Positions 10,012-19,768 of a stretch of DNA of 64,000 nucleotides are shown here, piece after piece. Positions within the stretch are counted from its first letter, which is position 1. Each line of letters begins with the position of its first letter. The stretch lies in NCBI GenBank assembly GCA_951799405.1, contig OX637332.1, positions 29,736,832-29,800,831 on the forward strand, in the 5' to 3' direction. The notes beneath the pieces are model-generated. The model searched no databases. It had not been told where the DNA came from and worked only from the letters and a program-made list of their open reading frames with translations. The stretch is from Agapetus fuscipes. Lineage: Eukaryota > Arthropoda > Insecta > Trichoptera > Glossosomatidae. The position numbers and the translations under genes are program-made.

Positions 10012-10212
10012 ATCTAACCTAATCTAATCTAATCTAAGTTGCAAAGATATGTTACAATGGAGATTCACATTACATGCATTCTCACAACCAGACATGTACA
10101 AGTTTGCGCTTGCACATGCCTCATGTGAGCCTACAATAAAAACCAATCTCAAATGGACATACAATACACCCTGCAACTCTTTCCGTCCTTCCCTGTAACA
10201 GGGGTGAAGGAA
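10012..10212 (-). mobile_element. Repeat A, 5' truncated
   Basis: (TCTAA)n tail, ending at GGGGTGAAGG before the GACATTGGCAAAG part. Confidence 0.75.
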
Positions 10213-10589
10213 TACAAAATGTACGATAATGAATTATTTTAATAATTTGAGATAATTTCCAAAGTTTAGTACAACCAATGCTTCATTTTCGTATTTACTT
10301 TAAATATTGTAAGCGCTTTTGATGATTTTATTTATTTGTTATTTGTCTAAGGCTGCTTTGGGTATTTCTCTCTATTTGTTGATCGATACATAAATTTTGT
10401 ACGTGAGTTAGGAACGAGACCCAAATATTCTCCAAACAGACTACGTACGGTCAATACTCAACATACAGGGTATTTCAATAAAAACAAACGATCTAGAAAT
10501 GTGTTAAATATCCAATAATTTTATTTAAAAAAAAACAATATTTTGTTTCTCATCTTGTATCTATCTAGTTTTATTGCAACGAAAATATG
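10213..10589. other. Spacer, nothing recognised
   Basis: AT-rich, no repeat assigned. Confidence 0.4.
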
Positions 10590-10848
10590 ACGAATCTAAT
10601 CTAATCTTATTTGCAAAGATATATCACATTGAAGATTCAAATTACATGCATTCTCACAACCAGACACGTACAAGTTCGCGCTTGCACATGCCTCATGTGA
10701 ACTTACAACATAAAAACCAAATCTCAAATGGACATACACCCTGCAACTCTTGCCGTCCTTCACTGAGACAGGGATGACATTGGCAAATTGGACCATGTGT
10801 ACAGCATGGGTGGTCAGCCGCATAGCAACCTATAAGTCAAGGAACTAA
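10590..10848 (-). mobile_element. Repeat A
   Basis: Full-length minus copy from ATCTAATCTAATCTT to AAGTCAAGGAAC. Confidence 0.85.
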
Positions 10849-10867
10849 TAGAACGAATAGAAACCTG

Positions 10868-11180
10868 GAGCTTGATAGCTCAGTTGGTAGAGTGCTTGCA
10901 TTTCATGCCGAGAGCTCGTGTTTGAATTTCACCGAAGGTGTCAGAAATGATTTCCCATTGCGGTGTTCATTTGAAACCCCAAATAAAAATACCGGCAAGG
11001 TCTACAAGAGAAACACCCCCTTTGGGAAGTTCCAGCCCCCCAGGAGTCGGAGAACTTTCACTTCAACTGAAGTGGTTTGGCGTAAAGCCGGCTCCCTGAC
11101 CTATAAAAATAAAAAGGTTCCATTCGCTACATGCAACTCCTTCAAGGGAAACGTGGCAAATAGTTACACTATATGTAAGA
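10868..11180 (+). mobile_element. SINE B, near full length
   Basis: A box TAGCTCAGTTGGTAGAGTG at 10877-10895, a B-box-like GTGTTTGAATTTC, then the body with ACTTCAACTGAAGTGG. The TTGCGT end is missing. Confidence 0.85.
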
Positions 11181-11446
11181 TGAACGATTACAAAGTGAAT
11201 GCCTCTACAATCATCCAAATTAATAGATTATTATTGTTGTACTCTTACCTTACAAATGTTCGCTCAAAGACTATCTTTGTAAACACTTATCTTCTGGATC
11301 AAAAATAGATTTGCAGCATCATCAATAACAATTATTTTTCAGCAAGTCAAACTCACCTTACGAAACAAGGTTTTTTCCAGTCACAGCCAAGAATGCTGAA
11401 AAGCTATTCTGCTAAATTCCTTCCGACTTTCAGGTGACGAGCTGGT

Positions 11447-11712
11447 GATTCTAATCTAATCTTATCTAATCTAAGCTGCAAGGATATATATCATTTAAGA
11501 TTTATATTAAATGCATTCCCACAAGCAGACATGTATAATTTTGCGCTAACACATGCCGCATGTGGACCTTTATTATAAAAACCCAATCTCAAATGAACAT
11601 GAGCCCTGCAACTCTTGCCGTCCTTCCCTGAAACAGGGGTGACATTGGCAAAGTGAACCATTTTTTACAGTATGGGTGGTCAGCCGCATACCAACCTATA
11701 AGTCAAGGAACC
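11447..11712 (-). mobile_element. Repeat A
   Basis: Full-length minus copy with the TGTATAATTTTGCGC and ATGCCGCATGTGGACC variant. Confidence 0.85.
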
Positions 11713-12065
11713 TTCTAGTCCAAAAATTAGGTGTACTGTGATTTTTTATCTATGGAGTTCTTTTGCAAGCGTTAGCTGTCGCGACTTGTATGGATATCCA
11801 AAGTGTGAGGAATTTAGCAGAATAGCGTTTCTGAATAACCCTATAGCAACATAGATAGATGTGTTGCTTAGGATAGACGCATGAGGAAAACAGACTCCCT
11901 AGAGAGAAGGCAGTTTCCCTAAATACCCCTGAGCTAAAACAAATTAAGTCGAGCTTACACCACGGGAAGAACTATCAACTGATTATTGATTTTTAAATTA
12001 TTTAAAATTTTGTTTGCGCCTCTATCGGATAGCTTGTCGCGAGGCCTGAATTTTCGAAGCCCTTT
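11713..12065. other. Spacer, nothing recognised
   Basis: No ORF or repeat assigned. Confidence 0.4.
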
Positions 12066-12243
12066 TTTTTAGGGAAGGTTGGCAAAAATTGCAGGGTCTA
12101 TGTTCATTTGAATTTGGGTTTTATTTATAAGTATACATTCAGAATTTGTGAAGCGCGAACTTACACATGTCTGTTTGTGAGAATGCATCGGATATGAGTT
12201 TTGAATGTTAATATTTCTTTGCAACTTAGATTATAGATTATTC
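12066..12243 (+). mobile_element. Repeat A, 5' truncated
   Basis: Starts at AGGGAAGGTTGGC and ends TTAGATTATAGATTA. Confidence 0.75.
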
Positions 12244-12244
12244 T

Positions 12245-12475
12245 TATAGATGTTGTAGAAATGCTGTAGATGGTTCACGTTGCCAATGTCACCTCTGTTT
12301 CAGGGAAGGTCCGCAGGATTTGCGGGTGTATGTCCATTTGAGATTAGGTTTTTATTTCGTAGGTTCACATGCGGCATGCGCAAGCGCGAACTTGTACGTG
12401 TCTGCTTGTGAGAATACATGTAATGTGAATCCCCAATGTTACATAATTTTGCAACTTAAATTAAATTAGACATGT
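12245..12475 (+). mobile_element. Repeat A, 5' truncated
   Basis: Starts near ATGCTGTAGATGGTTCAC, directly behind the previous copy, and ends in AAATTAAATTAGA. Confidence 0.75.
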
Positions 12476-12477
12476 GT

Positions 12478-12790
12478 CCGGTGGGTAGCTAAGTTAGTAT
12501 ATCTCCTATGTCCAAAGCTTGGGTTCGAACCTACCGATGGTGTCAGAAATGATTTCTCATTTCAGTGTTTATTACAAAAAAATACCGGCAAGGTTTATTC
12601 AGCCGTCACAAGAAATCAGTACCAGTGCCCATGGAGCTGAGAAACCCTCACTTCAACTGAAGTGGTTAGTGTAAGGTCGATCCCTTACCTGCTAAAAGAA
12701 ATAGATTCAATTCGCCAGATGCGATCCTTTGGAGGAAAACGTGATAAGCAGTTACACTATGTGTGTATCTTAGAAGCGTTATGTGTAAAA
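12478..12790 (+). mobile_element. SINE B, near full length
   Basis: tRNA-like head with GGTAGCTAAGTTAGTA and GGTTCGAACCTACCGA, then the GGTGTCAGAAATGATTTC body and an eroded end. Confidence 0.8.
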
Positions 12791-12967
12791 TTTGTTTTCA
12801 TTATAAAGAATTTAACATATCGTCTCTATAAAACGTTAGTACCTACATCCTGAAGTCCCTACGTGAATTGACATCTACAAAATTGTGCAAAGCCTGAGTC
12901 AGTTCTTTTCATATAAATTTGAGTAAAAATAAACGATAATAAAGTTACACTGGCTTCATACTAACGA

Positions 12968-13205
12968 GGCTATTCTTAGACATTTTAGTCGTAGGCTGAA
13001 CCCACGCTTTGACAAACAAATGGTGCCTGAGCTGAAAGTTTCATCACCACGGTCATTTTAACCTACCGAATTTTGTAATATTTGTATGAAGACAAATCAG
13101 CTGTCCAGTTGCGGCCATCTTGGATTGACAGGTCTTCATACAAATGCAACATTAGTTTGTCAAAGCGTGGGCTCAACCGATGACTAAAATGTATAAGAAT
13201 AGCTC
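12968..13205. mobile_element. MITE G, copy 1
   Basis: About 240 bp with long inverted ends. GCTATTCTTAGACATTTTAG at the left returns inverted at the right, and the pairing continues through GCCCACGCTTTGACAAAC (about 50 bp). A second copy lies at 60803-61044. No transposase; non-autonomous DNA transposon. Confidence 0.8.
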
Positions 13206-13671
13206 CCTCAAGATTTAAAATTAAGCTGCAATAGGAGAGATTTTTCCGATCGAAAACATATTTTTTCCTTCTAATTTGGGAGGTCTATTAAAGAGGTCAT
13301 TGCTGGGAATTTAATACAACTCAGTAGAGTCCATAATCGCAAACAAAGTAAAAAAGTACACGTAAAACTTTTTAATTAAAACTGGATTTGCATAGAAAAC
13401 TTCCCCTATAGTTTCCATTCCCATCAACGTTTGCCTTGCAACATGCGAACAATAAAAAATAGTTTTTTCCATAGAAAACCTTCGAGGGATTTGAAAAATT
13501 CTAACTAGGGGAAATTCAATCAATTTCGATGGTCATACGAGTATATAGTACAATTAAACTTTTAACTGGAGAGTTCTGGTTTTAATTTTTTTTTTTAAAT
13601 TGCTGTTTTCGTTCAAAAGGTTTTTTCAAACTAATTAAATCTTTGAGGTGAAGAGGTATTCTCAAACCATT
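13206..13671. other. Spacer, nothing recognised
   Basis: A 70-codon minus-strand ORF (13311-13523) has no recognisable motif. Confidence 0.4.
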
Positions 13672-13882
13672 CCTTGACATATAGGTTGGGATGAGGCTGA
13701 CCACCCATAATGTAAAAATAGTTCACTTTGCTGATGTCACCCCTAAAGTTTTTCTGAACGAGTTGATTTATTCCTCGAGCGCTTTCGATGTTTTCAATAA
13801 ATCAAATCGAGACTAAAACCTTTTTTGAATTTTTACATTCTCATTATCGAATGTTAATAAAATTTTGCAACTTAGATTATAG
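13672..13882 (+). mobile_element. Repeat A with an internal replacement
   Basis: Left part to about 13744 (GATGTCACCCCT) and right end at 13849-13882. The middle, 13745-13848, holds a foreign segment with CTCGAGCGCTTTCGATG and an inverted GATTTATT/AATAAATC pair, like another segment near 26690. Confidence 0.6.
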
Positions 13883-14075
13883 TATGGATGACATCGCTAG
13901 CACGTTGGTGGTCGGTTTCGGGTAAGAACGCAAGAGCTGCAAGTTTTATGCCCATATTCGGTTTAATTTTTGCACATGTCTTCTTGTGGACGTGCATTGA
14001 GTATAACCCTTAAGTGTAAAATATTTATTTGCAAGTTAGGTTATAGATTATGGTCTATAGATTAAAAGGATGTAT
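13883..14075 (+). mobile_element. Repeat A, highly diverged
   Basis: Recognised by GGGTAAGAACGCAAGAGCTGCAAG, CTTCTTGTGGACGTGCAT and the TTGCAAGTTAGGTTATAGATTATGG tail. Confidence 0.55.
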
Positions 14076-14640
14076 AAATAAAAATATAGACAAGGATTTT
14101 TATTTTATTTTAATTTTTTCATGATTAAATTTGAACAAAAAACCTCTAACTTTTCAAATTTAATTAGTGATACACGGTGAAAGGAATTTAATGAACTTTT
14201 TGTAAAAAACTTTATTATAAAGTTCATAAAATTAAATATTTTTTTAATAAAATATTTAAAAAAAAAACCTACATTATCACCTTTGGTTTCACACGACTCA
14301 TGTTATATGCGAGCAATAAAATTATTTGCAAGAGGGTTTTCGCTATTCAGAATCTATTTTCATCCACGCATAGAGCGAGATAGGTTTTTTTCCTTTTGTC
14401 TATTCGCACAGACATGATTTCTGATCAAATAAAAGATAGCGTTATACTTTAGCGCGTCAGGAGAAAGGGATGAGCTGTCAATAACGGCGGGAAGAGAGAA
14501 TTTGCTTCAAAGAGAGAATTGAGCGGATAGAAACGGTTGGTAAAGGAGAAAGAAATCCTACTATGTAGAATAATCATCGCTTCGATAATATTCTTATTCA
14601 TCCATGCTCTACGGTTTTGTAAAAAAATAGAGCTTATTGT
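14076..14640. other. AT-rich unassigned stretch
   Basis: No supported feature. Confidence 0.4.
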
Positions 14641-14641
14641 A

Positions 14642-15087
14642 TCTATAATCTAAGTTGCAAGGATATCGCACGCTTAATCATAAAGAGCACAAACTCGAAA
14701 AATAAGAATGTTGGGAAATCACGTTTGAAGTTCAGACAACCAGTACAACTTGTATGGGATGAAAAAGGCGACCGATGCTTTATCTCGGTCATATTCGTCC
14801 AAATTGAACGGCTGTCGCATTCTACCTAGTCTTTTTGCATTGTTCTTGTGTTTTATTACAAAATCTCGATTTTCCCAATTTTTGAGTTATTTCTCTTTAT
14901 GATTAAACGTGCGATATATTCATTTAAAGTTCTCAAATGCATGCCCACAAACCAACAAGTGTAGTTCGCGCTTCCAAGTGCGGAATGTGTACTTACAAAT
15001 AAAATCCAAACCTTAAATGAACATAAGCCCTACAGCTTTTGCTGACCTTTCCTGACACAGGAGTGACATTGACAAAGTGAACCATTA
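14642..15087 (-). mobile_element. Repeat A split by MITE H
   Basis: Minus-strand A whose GGATATATTC site is interrupted by MITE H at 14667-14913. Confidence 0.85.
14667..14913. mobile_element. MITE H, copy 1
   Basis: 247 bp element with terminal inverted repeats of about 45 bp. CGCACGCTTAATCATAAAGA at the left pairs with TCTTTATGATTAAACGTGCG at the right. ATAT flanks both sides (14663-14666, 14914-14917), consistent with a TA or ATAT target duplication. A second copy is at 43188-43395. No ORF. Confidence 0.85.
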
Positions 15088-15399
15088 AAATTGTACCTTA
15101 AAAAGATGTCGATAACTCATTGCTATGTTTAAACTTGGGGCACTTTTGATTAAATTGCGATTTAAATTTATTTCACAAGATTTATTGTTCACAATAAAGG
15201 TCACAATGTTTACTCTTCAGTCTCTGCATATATGTATTCGCGTCACAATGGTCTAAGCGACTCTGTCTGTCCCACAGAATCTTTGCCCGTATTTATATGG
15301 GCGGTAAAGAGGATTCTTGTATGTTCTCGAGCATGGTAGATACTTCCACTAGGATTGTTCGACACTATACCAGAGACATCACACACACCAGTCAGCCAC
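15088..15399. other. Spacer, nothing recognised
   Basis: No supported feature. Confidence 0.4.
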
Positions 15400-15401
15400 C
15401 A

Positions 15402-15640
15402 GGTATGCGGCTGACCACCCATGCTGTAGAAAATGGTTCACTTTTCTAATGTCACCCCTGTTCTCAGGGAAGGTCGGCAAGAGTTGCAGGGTGTATGCCC
15501 ATGTGAGATTCGGGTTTTTATATTGTAGGACCACATGCGGCATGTTTGAGCGCGAACTTGTGCATGTCTGTTTGTGAAGGTGCATATAATGTAAATCTGT
15601 AATGTAACATATATTTTGCAACTTAGATTAGATTAGATGA
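15402..15640 (+). mobile_element. Repeat A
   Basis: From GGTATGCGGCTGACCACCC to TTAGATTAGATTAGATG; the TTCCTTGACTTATAG start is missing. Confidence 0.8.
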
Positions 15641-15649
15641 TTGGAAGGT

Positions 15650-15886
15650 CGTTAGAAACCTATTTACTTTTACAAGTAACGGCGCCGGCCTTACGCCAAC
15701 CATTTCATTTGAAGTGGGAGTTCTCCATCTACCGAGGGGGCTGGTACTCCTCTCTTGTGGAGGCTGAGTAAACCTTGCCGGTATGAAATTATGGATTTTG
15801 AACATCGAAACGGGAAATCATTTCTGACACCCTCGGTGGGATTCCTGAGCTGAATGCGAGCACTCTATCAACTGAGCTAGTAATAA
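15650..15886 (-). mobile_element. SINE B, 3' end truncated
   Basis: Minus-strand head (TAGCTCAGTTGATAGAGTG) and body up to AAATAGGTTTCTAACG; the TTGCGT end is absent. Confidence 0.8.
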
Positions 15887-16114
15887 TTTAATCATTAATA
15901 ACAAACAGCGCTACGGCTCGCACACAAAGGTATCCTCTGACCACTTGCTGCCACGTCACAATGCCGTTTATTTGCTCCACAGTTTCCTAACGCAAATTTC
16001 AGCAGGCCAAGTTTCGTCCCCGTGACGTCATAAATAGTTTATGAGGCAGACCTTGCGCTGCGTAAGACGACGCAAGAGCGGCGGGATACTTGAAATCTGA
16101 TAAATCCATTCTTC

Positions 16115-16200
16115 TTCCTCTTCTTCCTCAGCCTTTCCCAGTCCACTCCTGGACGTAGGCCTCCTCCAATCCTGCTCAAATCCTCTGATATTGTAACCAA
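16115..16200 (-). mobile_element. LINE 3' end scrap with (GAA)n tail
   Basis: On the minus strand it reads GGAGGCCTACGTCCAGGAGT followed by GAAGAAGAGGAAGAAG. The end of the reading frame plus a simple tail looks like the 3' end of an unidentified LINE. The same words recur at 16670-16722. Confidence 0.4.
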
Positions 16201-16258
16201 TCTTGACGAAATGTCTTGATGCAAGCTAGAGCTTACAAAATACACTTCTCGCAACTAA

Positions 16259-16577
16259 AAAAGGCAACTTAGCTAAACATATAGTGTATATTCTTGCTGC
16301 GTTGTCTTCGAAGGGTTCCGCATGTGAAAATTGAAACTTACTTACTTTTACAGGTCGGCCTTACGCCAACCACTTCAGTTGAAGTGGGGGATTTTCAGGT
16401 CTTGAGGGGGCTGGTACTCATTCCTTGTGAAGGCTGAATAAACCTTGCAGGCATTTTATTTTGAGGTTTGAAATAAACACCAAAACGGCAAATCATTTCT
16501 GACACCCTCTTTGGAGTGCGAACCCGAGCTCACGGCATGGAATGCAAGCACTCTACCAACTGAGTTACCGATCGGCA
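16259..16577 (-). mobile_element. SINE B, full length
   Basis: Complete minus copy. The 3' end lies near 16259; the tRNA-like head, with GGTAACTCAGTTGGTAGAGTG, ends at 16577. Confidence 0.85.
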
Positions 16578-16669
16578 TCTCAAATGTCAAATATTTGAAA
16601 AAAATTATGTTAGTCATTTACTGTCTGGGTAAAAATACTGTATTGTCCAATTGGCATTCTTTCTTCAAT

Positions 16670-16722
16670 CTTCGTGAGCTTGTTTCAGTCTTCTCCTGGA
16701 CGTAGGCCTCCTCCAATCCTCT
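16670..16722 (-). mobile_element. LINE 3' end scrap
   Basis: Shares CTCCTGGACGTAGGCCTCC with 16140-16165. Confidence 0.35.
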
Positions 16723-17237
16723 CAATTTTTGTATATTCACTGCTAGGTTCAATGTTCAGCCATCCTCTTACCTACAGTTCTAGCAGTATAAATCATCTCA
16801 ATATGAATCTGTTTTCATTTCGTACACTGAAACCAATGTATTTAAAAAAAAAGTATTTTTTATTAAATTGTTATTTGACTTACGAGTATAAGGCCCGGTA
16901 TTTTCAAGTTTAGTAAATTTAACTAAAATGTCACTTTAGCTAAATTAATAGAAGAATTTTTGTCCATGCTTTTTGAATGTGACTTATTTTGAAATGTAGC
17001 TCAAGACAAGAATGGGTTTTAGTTTTCAGAAAGAAGTTAAGGGGCGGCTCGTTAATTATTCAACATTTGTTTCCGCATTGGGAAGTCGCTTGCGCTCGTG
17101 GCGCTCCCTTAAGTGAGACACAACACTAACGATTTTTTTTTCAATTTAATATAAGTACTTGTTTTTCATTTGGAATAAACTTGTTTTGAAAACTACAGCG
17201 AGACGAAAATAAAACACAAACTTTCGGGAGACTATCA
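16723..17237. other. Spacer, nothing recognised
   Basis: AT-rich; no supported feature. Confidence 0.4.
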
Positions 17238-18058
17238 ACGGTGGAAATAAAGAATTTGAGAAGCATGACAGGAAAAACTCTGAAGGATAGTGTAAGGAAT
17301 GAATGGGCAAAGAAAGAATGTAAGTTGAAAGAGTATGTGTGAAAGTTAAGGTACAAAATAATGTGATGATGGTTTGGGCATGTGGAAAGAATGAATGATG
17401 ATAGACTAGAGAGATAAGTATGTATACCGTAGTGTTTTTGGGTTCGGAAAGTCTCTTAATTAAAACAACAGGTCTTCTTTCAGGATCTTTATTTTCACTT
17501 AATTTATTTTTACAATTTATATTTATTTTTAACACTTTTAGTAACTCTTTTTTTTTTCACAGTTCAGTATCGCTTACACTCTTCAATCAAAGGCAACTAT
17601 CTCACTGACTAGGTGCACTCAACATTACGCCTTATATACTTCACAGACAGAAGTCTCTAGTGACTAATTTGCAATCAAAGCTCTCGAACATTCTACCAAC
17701 TTCAAGATTACAAAAGGATCATTTAATTTTTAGATTTCTTAAGCCTATAATTATTGCTTCCTACGGTGTACACCTATATTAATCTACTTTTGACATAATA
17801 CTATAATAACTATCACTACCTACGATGTACACCTACTATATTAATCTACTATTTACATTACCATACAGAGGAAGTGTGAAAGGAAAAAAAGGTAAGGGAC
17901 GACCGAAAAAAGTACTAAGTGAGTGTAAAAGAAGAAAATGTTTGAAAAAGGTGATGGATATGAATGAATTGAAAGAGGTATGTAACGATAGGAAGAAAAT
18001 AAAGGCAGCCCTCCGGAGGCTCTGGCCCCCACTGGCAGTATGGCGACAGAGTTACAGT
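17238..18058 (+). mobile_element. LINE D fragment split by a 435 bp insert
   Basis: Polymerase C-terminal coding remnants at 17238-17427 (RSMTGKTL block) and 17863-18058 (GKKGKGRPKK, CLKKVMDMNELKEVC). It ends in the CCACTGGCAGTATGGCGACAG and GTTACAGTTAGAG tail type. Confidence 0.75.
17428..17862. mobile_element. Unidentified 435 bp insertion with 4 bp duplication
   Basis: Interrupts LINE D exactly, with ATAC at both edges (17424-17427 and 17863-17866). It contains an internal near-duplicate of about 55 bp (from CCTACGGTGTACACC at about 17761 and CCTACGATGTACACC at about 17820) and TATA-like CTTATATACTTC. A 4 bp duplication fits a solo LTR, but the ends are not TG...CA. Confidence 0.5.
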
Positions 18059-18117
18059 TAGAGTTTCTTTTCTCTCTTAAAATTCACAACGGTAAGTGCC
18101 TACTCCATTTTTTGTTC

Positions 18118-18306
18118 AAAAATAGGAACGTGCAAGTTCGCGTTTACAAATGCTGCATGAACACTTACAAATCCAAATCCAAACGTCAACTGAACATAAA
18201 CCCTGCTACTTTTGCCAACCTTCCCTGAAACAGAGGAGATATTGGCGAAGTGAACCATTTTTTTACAGTACATGGTGGTCAGCCTAATACCAACCTATAA
18301 GTCAAG
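18118..18306 (-). mobile_element. Repeat A, tail truncated
   Basis: Begins at AGGAACGTGCAAGTTCGCG and ends AAGTCAAGC. Confidence 0.75.
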
Positions 18307-18387
18307 CAACAGAAATAATTAATTAAATTTAACTATACAAAACAATCACTAAGTAAAATTAAAATGTTCAAAATATCTATAAAAAAT

Positions 18388-18510
18388 GAGAGGTCCACCC
18401 AGCCTTACAGCAACTGAGTCTTGCTTGAGTATTGGCGCTTTGTAGCGACGACCAAGCTCGTACACCTATGCGGCACTACAACAAATCCCGCACAGGAGTT
18501 CTTAAATTTT
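18388..18510 (+). mobile_element. SINE C 3' part, tail type 2
   Basis: GGTCCACCCAGCCTTACAGC to TGCGGCACTACAACAA, then TCCCGCACAGGAGTTCTTAAA. An internal stretch of the tail, including the TCTTTAGAATCTAGG palindrome, is deleted. Confidence 0.75.
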
Positions 18511-18931
18511 TTTAACCTAAAGCCGCTTACATTACAGATCAATCGCCAATAAAAATAAAAATAGTTGTTTTGCGATGATACAATCGACAGCAAACGAACC
18601 AAAGGTGGCTGTCTCAATAAAAACAAATGTACGGAAAAGACAATTTAGACGGATAAACCGGGGATTTACTAGTAATTCATTTATAACAAACGTTTGGGCC
18701 AAAATAAAACGCTCCGTGAGAGGAGATGGGAATAAATCTAAGTAATTGGATGAAACGACGGAAGTGTAGGAAGATTGAAAAATCGAGAGATTCGCTTCTG
18801 TGTGGCTTTGCGTCTTCAGAACGAATGATGTCGTTGAAAATAAAATTATGTCAAACTAAAAAATAAACACATTTTTTTTTGACTGATCATATGCAAATTT
18901 GCAAATCGAAAAAACGCAAATAAGCTGCACA
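18511..18931. other. Mostly unassigned sequence
   Basis: 18525-18560 holds a minus-strand LINE D scrap (GCCGCTTACATTACAGATCA). Nothing else is supported. Confidence 0.4.
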
Positions 18932-19173
18932 TCTAATCTAATCTAATCTAAGTTACATTGGAGATTCACATAACATGCATTCTCACAACCAGACACGTAC
19001 AAGTTCGCGCTTGCACATGCCTCATTTGAACCTGCAACATAAAAAGCAAATCTCAAATGGACATACACCCTGCAACTCTTGCCGTCCTTCCCTGAAACAG
19101 GGGTGATATTGGCAAAGTGAACCTTTTTTACAGCATGGGTGGTCAGCCGCATACCAACCTATAAATCAAGGTA
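18932..19173 (-). mobile_element. Repeat A
   Basis: Minus copy with a (TCTAA)n tail, ending AACCTATAAATCAAGG. Confidence 0.85.
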
Positions 19174-19219
19174 TAAGTCAAGGTACATAGTATAAGTCCA
19201 GGTAGTATAAGTTAAGGAA
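19157..19219. repeat. Short tandem of the repeat A start
   Basis: The terminal TATAAGTCAAGG word of the adjacent A copy is repeated four times with small changes (TATAAATCAAGG, TATAAGTCAAGG, TATAAGTCCAGG, TATAAGTTAAGG). Confidence 0.7.
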
Positions 19220-19248
19220 ATTACTACATGCAGTAGTAATTTCAAACC

Positions 19249-19278
19249 CTACCCGTACCCGTACCCGTACCCGTCCCA
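19249..19278. repeat. (CCCGTA)n short tandem repeat
   Basis: About five hexamer units with end variation; too short to call telomeric. Confidence 0.8.
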
Positions 19279-19374
19279 TAACTATGAGAGATATTCAGCA
19301 CATACATAGACGCTCATTTAATGCTATTGTCATGTTGTTAAGCGGGCTACAGTTTTTGAAAACTGCGGTTTAGT

Positions 19375-19592
19375 TTATTCACTTTGCCAATGTCACCCCT
19401 GTTTCAGGAAAGGTCGGCAAGAGTTGCAGGGCTTATGTTTATTTGAGATTGAAGTTTTTATATTGTAGGTCCACACGCGGCATGTGTGAGTGCGAAATTA
19501 TGCGTGTCTGCTTGTGGGAATGCATTTAATATGAATCTCAAATGATACATATCTTTGCAACTAAGATTTAGATTGATTTAGATTTGAGATTT
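19375..19592 (+). mobile_element. Repeat A, 5' truncated
   Basis: Starts at TTCACTTTGCCAATGTCACC and ends ACTAAGATTTAGATTGATTTAGATT. Confidence 0.8.
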
Positions 19593-19704
19593 TCGGTTAA
19601 AAGTTACATTTGCACAATATAGTACAACGGTTGATTCGCTTCTGAAGCTACATGGGATTTAATTTACACTTAGAATAAAGATCATCCACGAAACATGGAT
19701 AATT

Positions 19705-19768
19705 GCTAATCAAATCTAATCTAATCTAAGTTGGAAAGTAATGCCACATTGGAGATTCACATTATATG
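19705..19768 (-). mobile_element. Repeat A tail fragment
   Basis: AAATCTAATCTAATCTAAG to ATTATATGCATTCG only. Confidence 0.7.

Noticed and set aside
13745..13848. CTCGAGCGCTTTC segment as another hammerhead core
   Set aside because: GAAAGCGCTC and an outer stem are present on the minus strand, but the CTGANGA strand and stem II are missing.
19249..19278. (CCCGTA)n as telomeric sequence
   Set aside because: Only about five units, and the insect telomere repeat is TTAGG.
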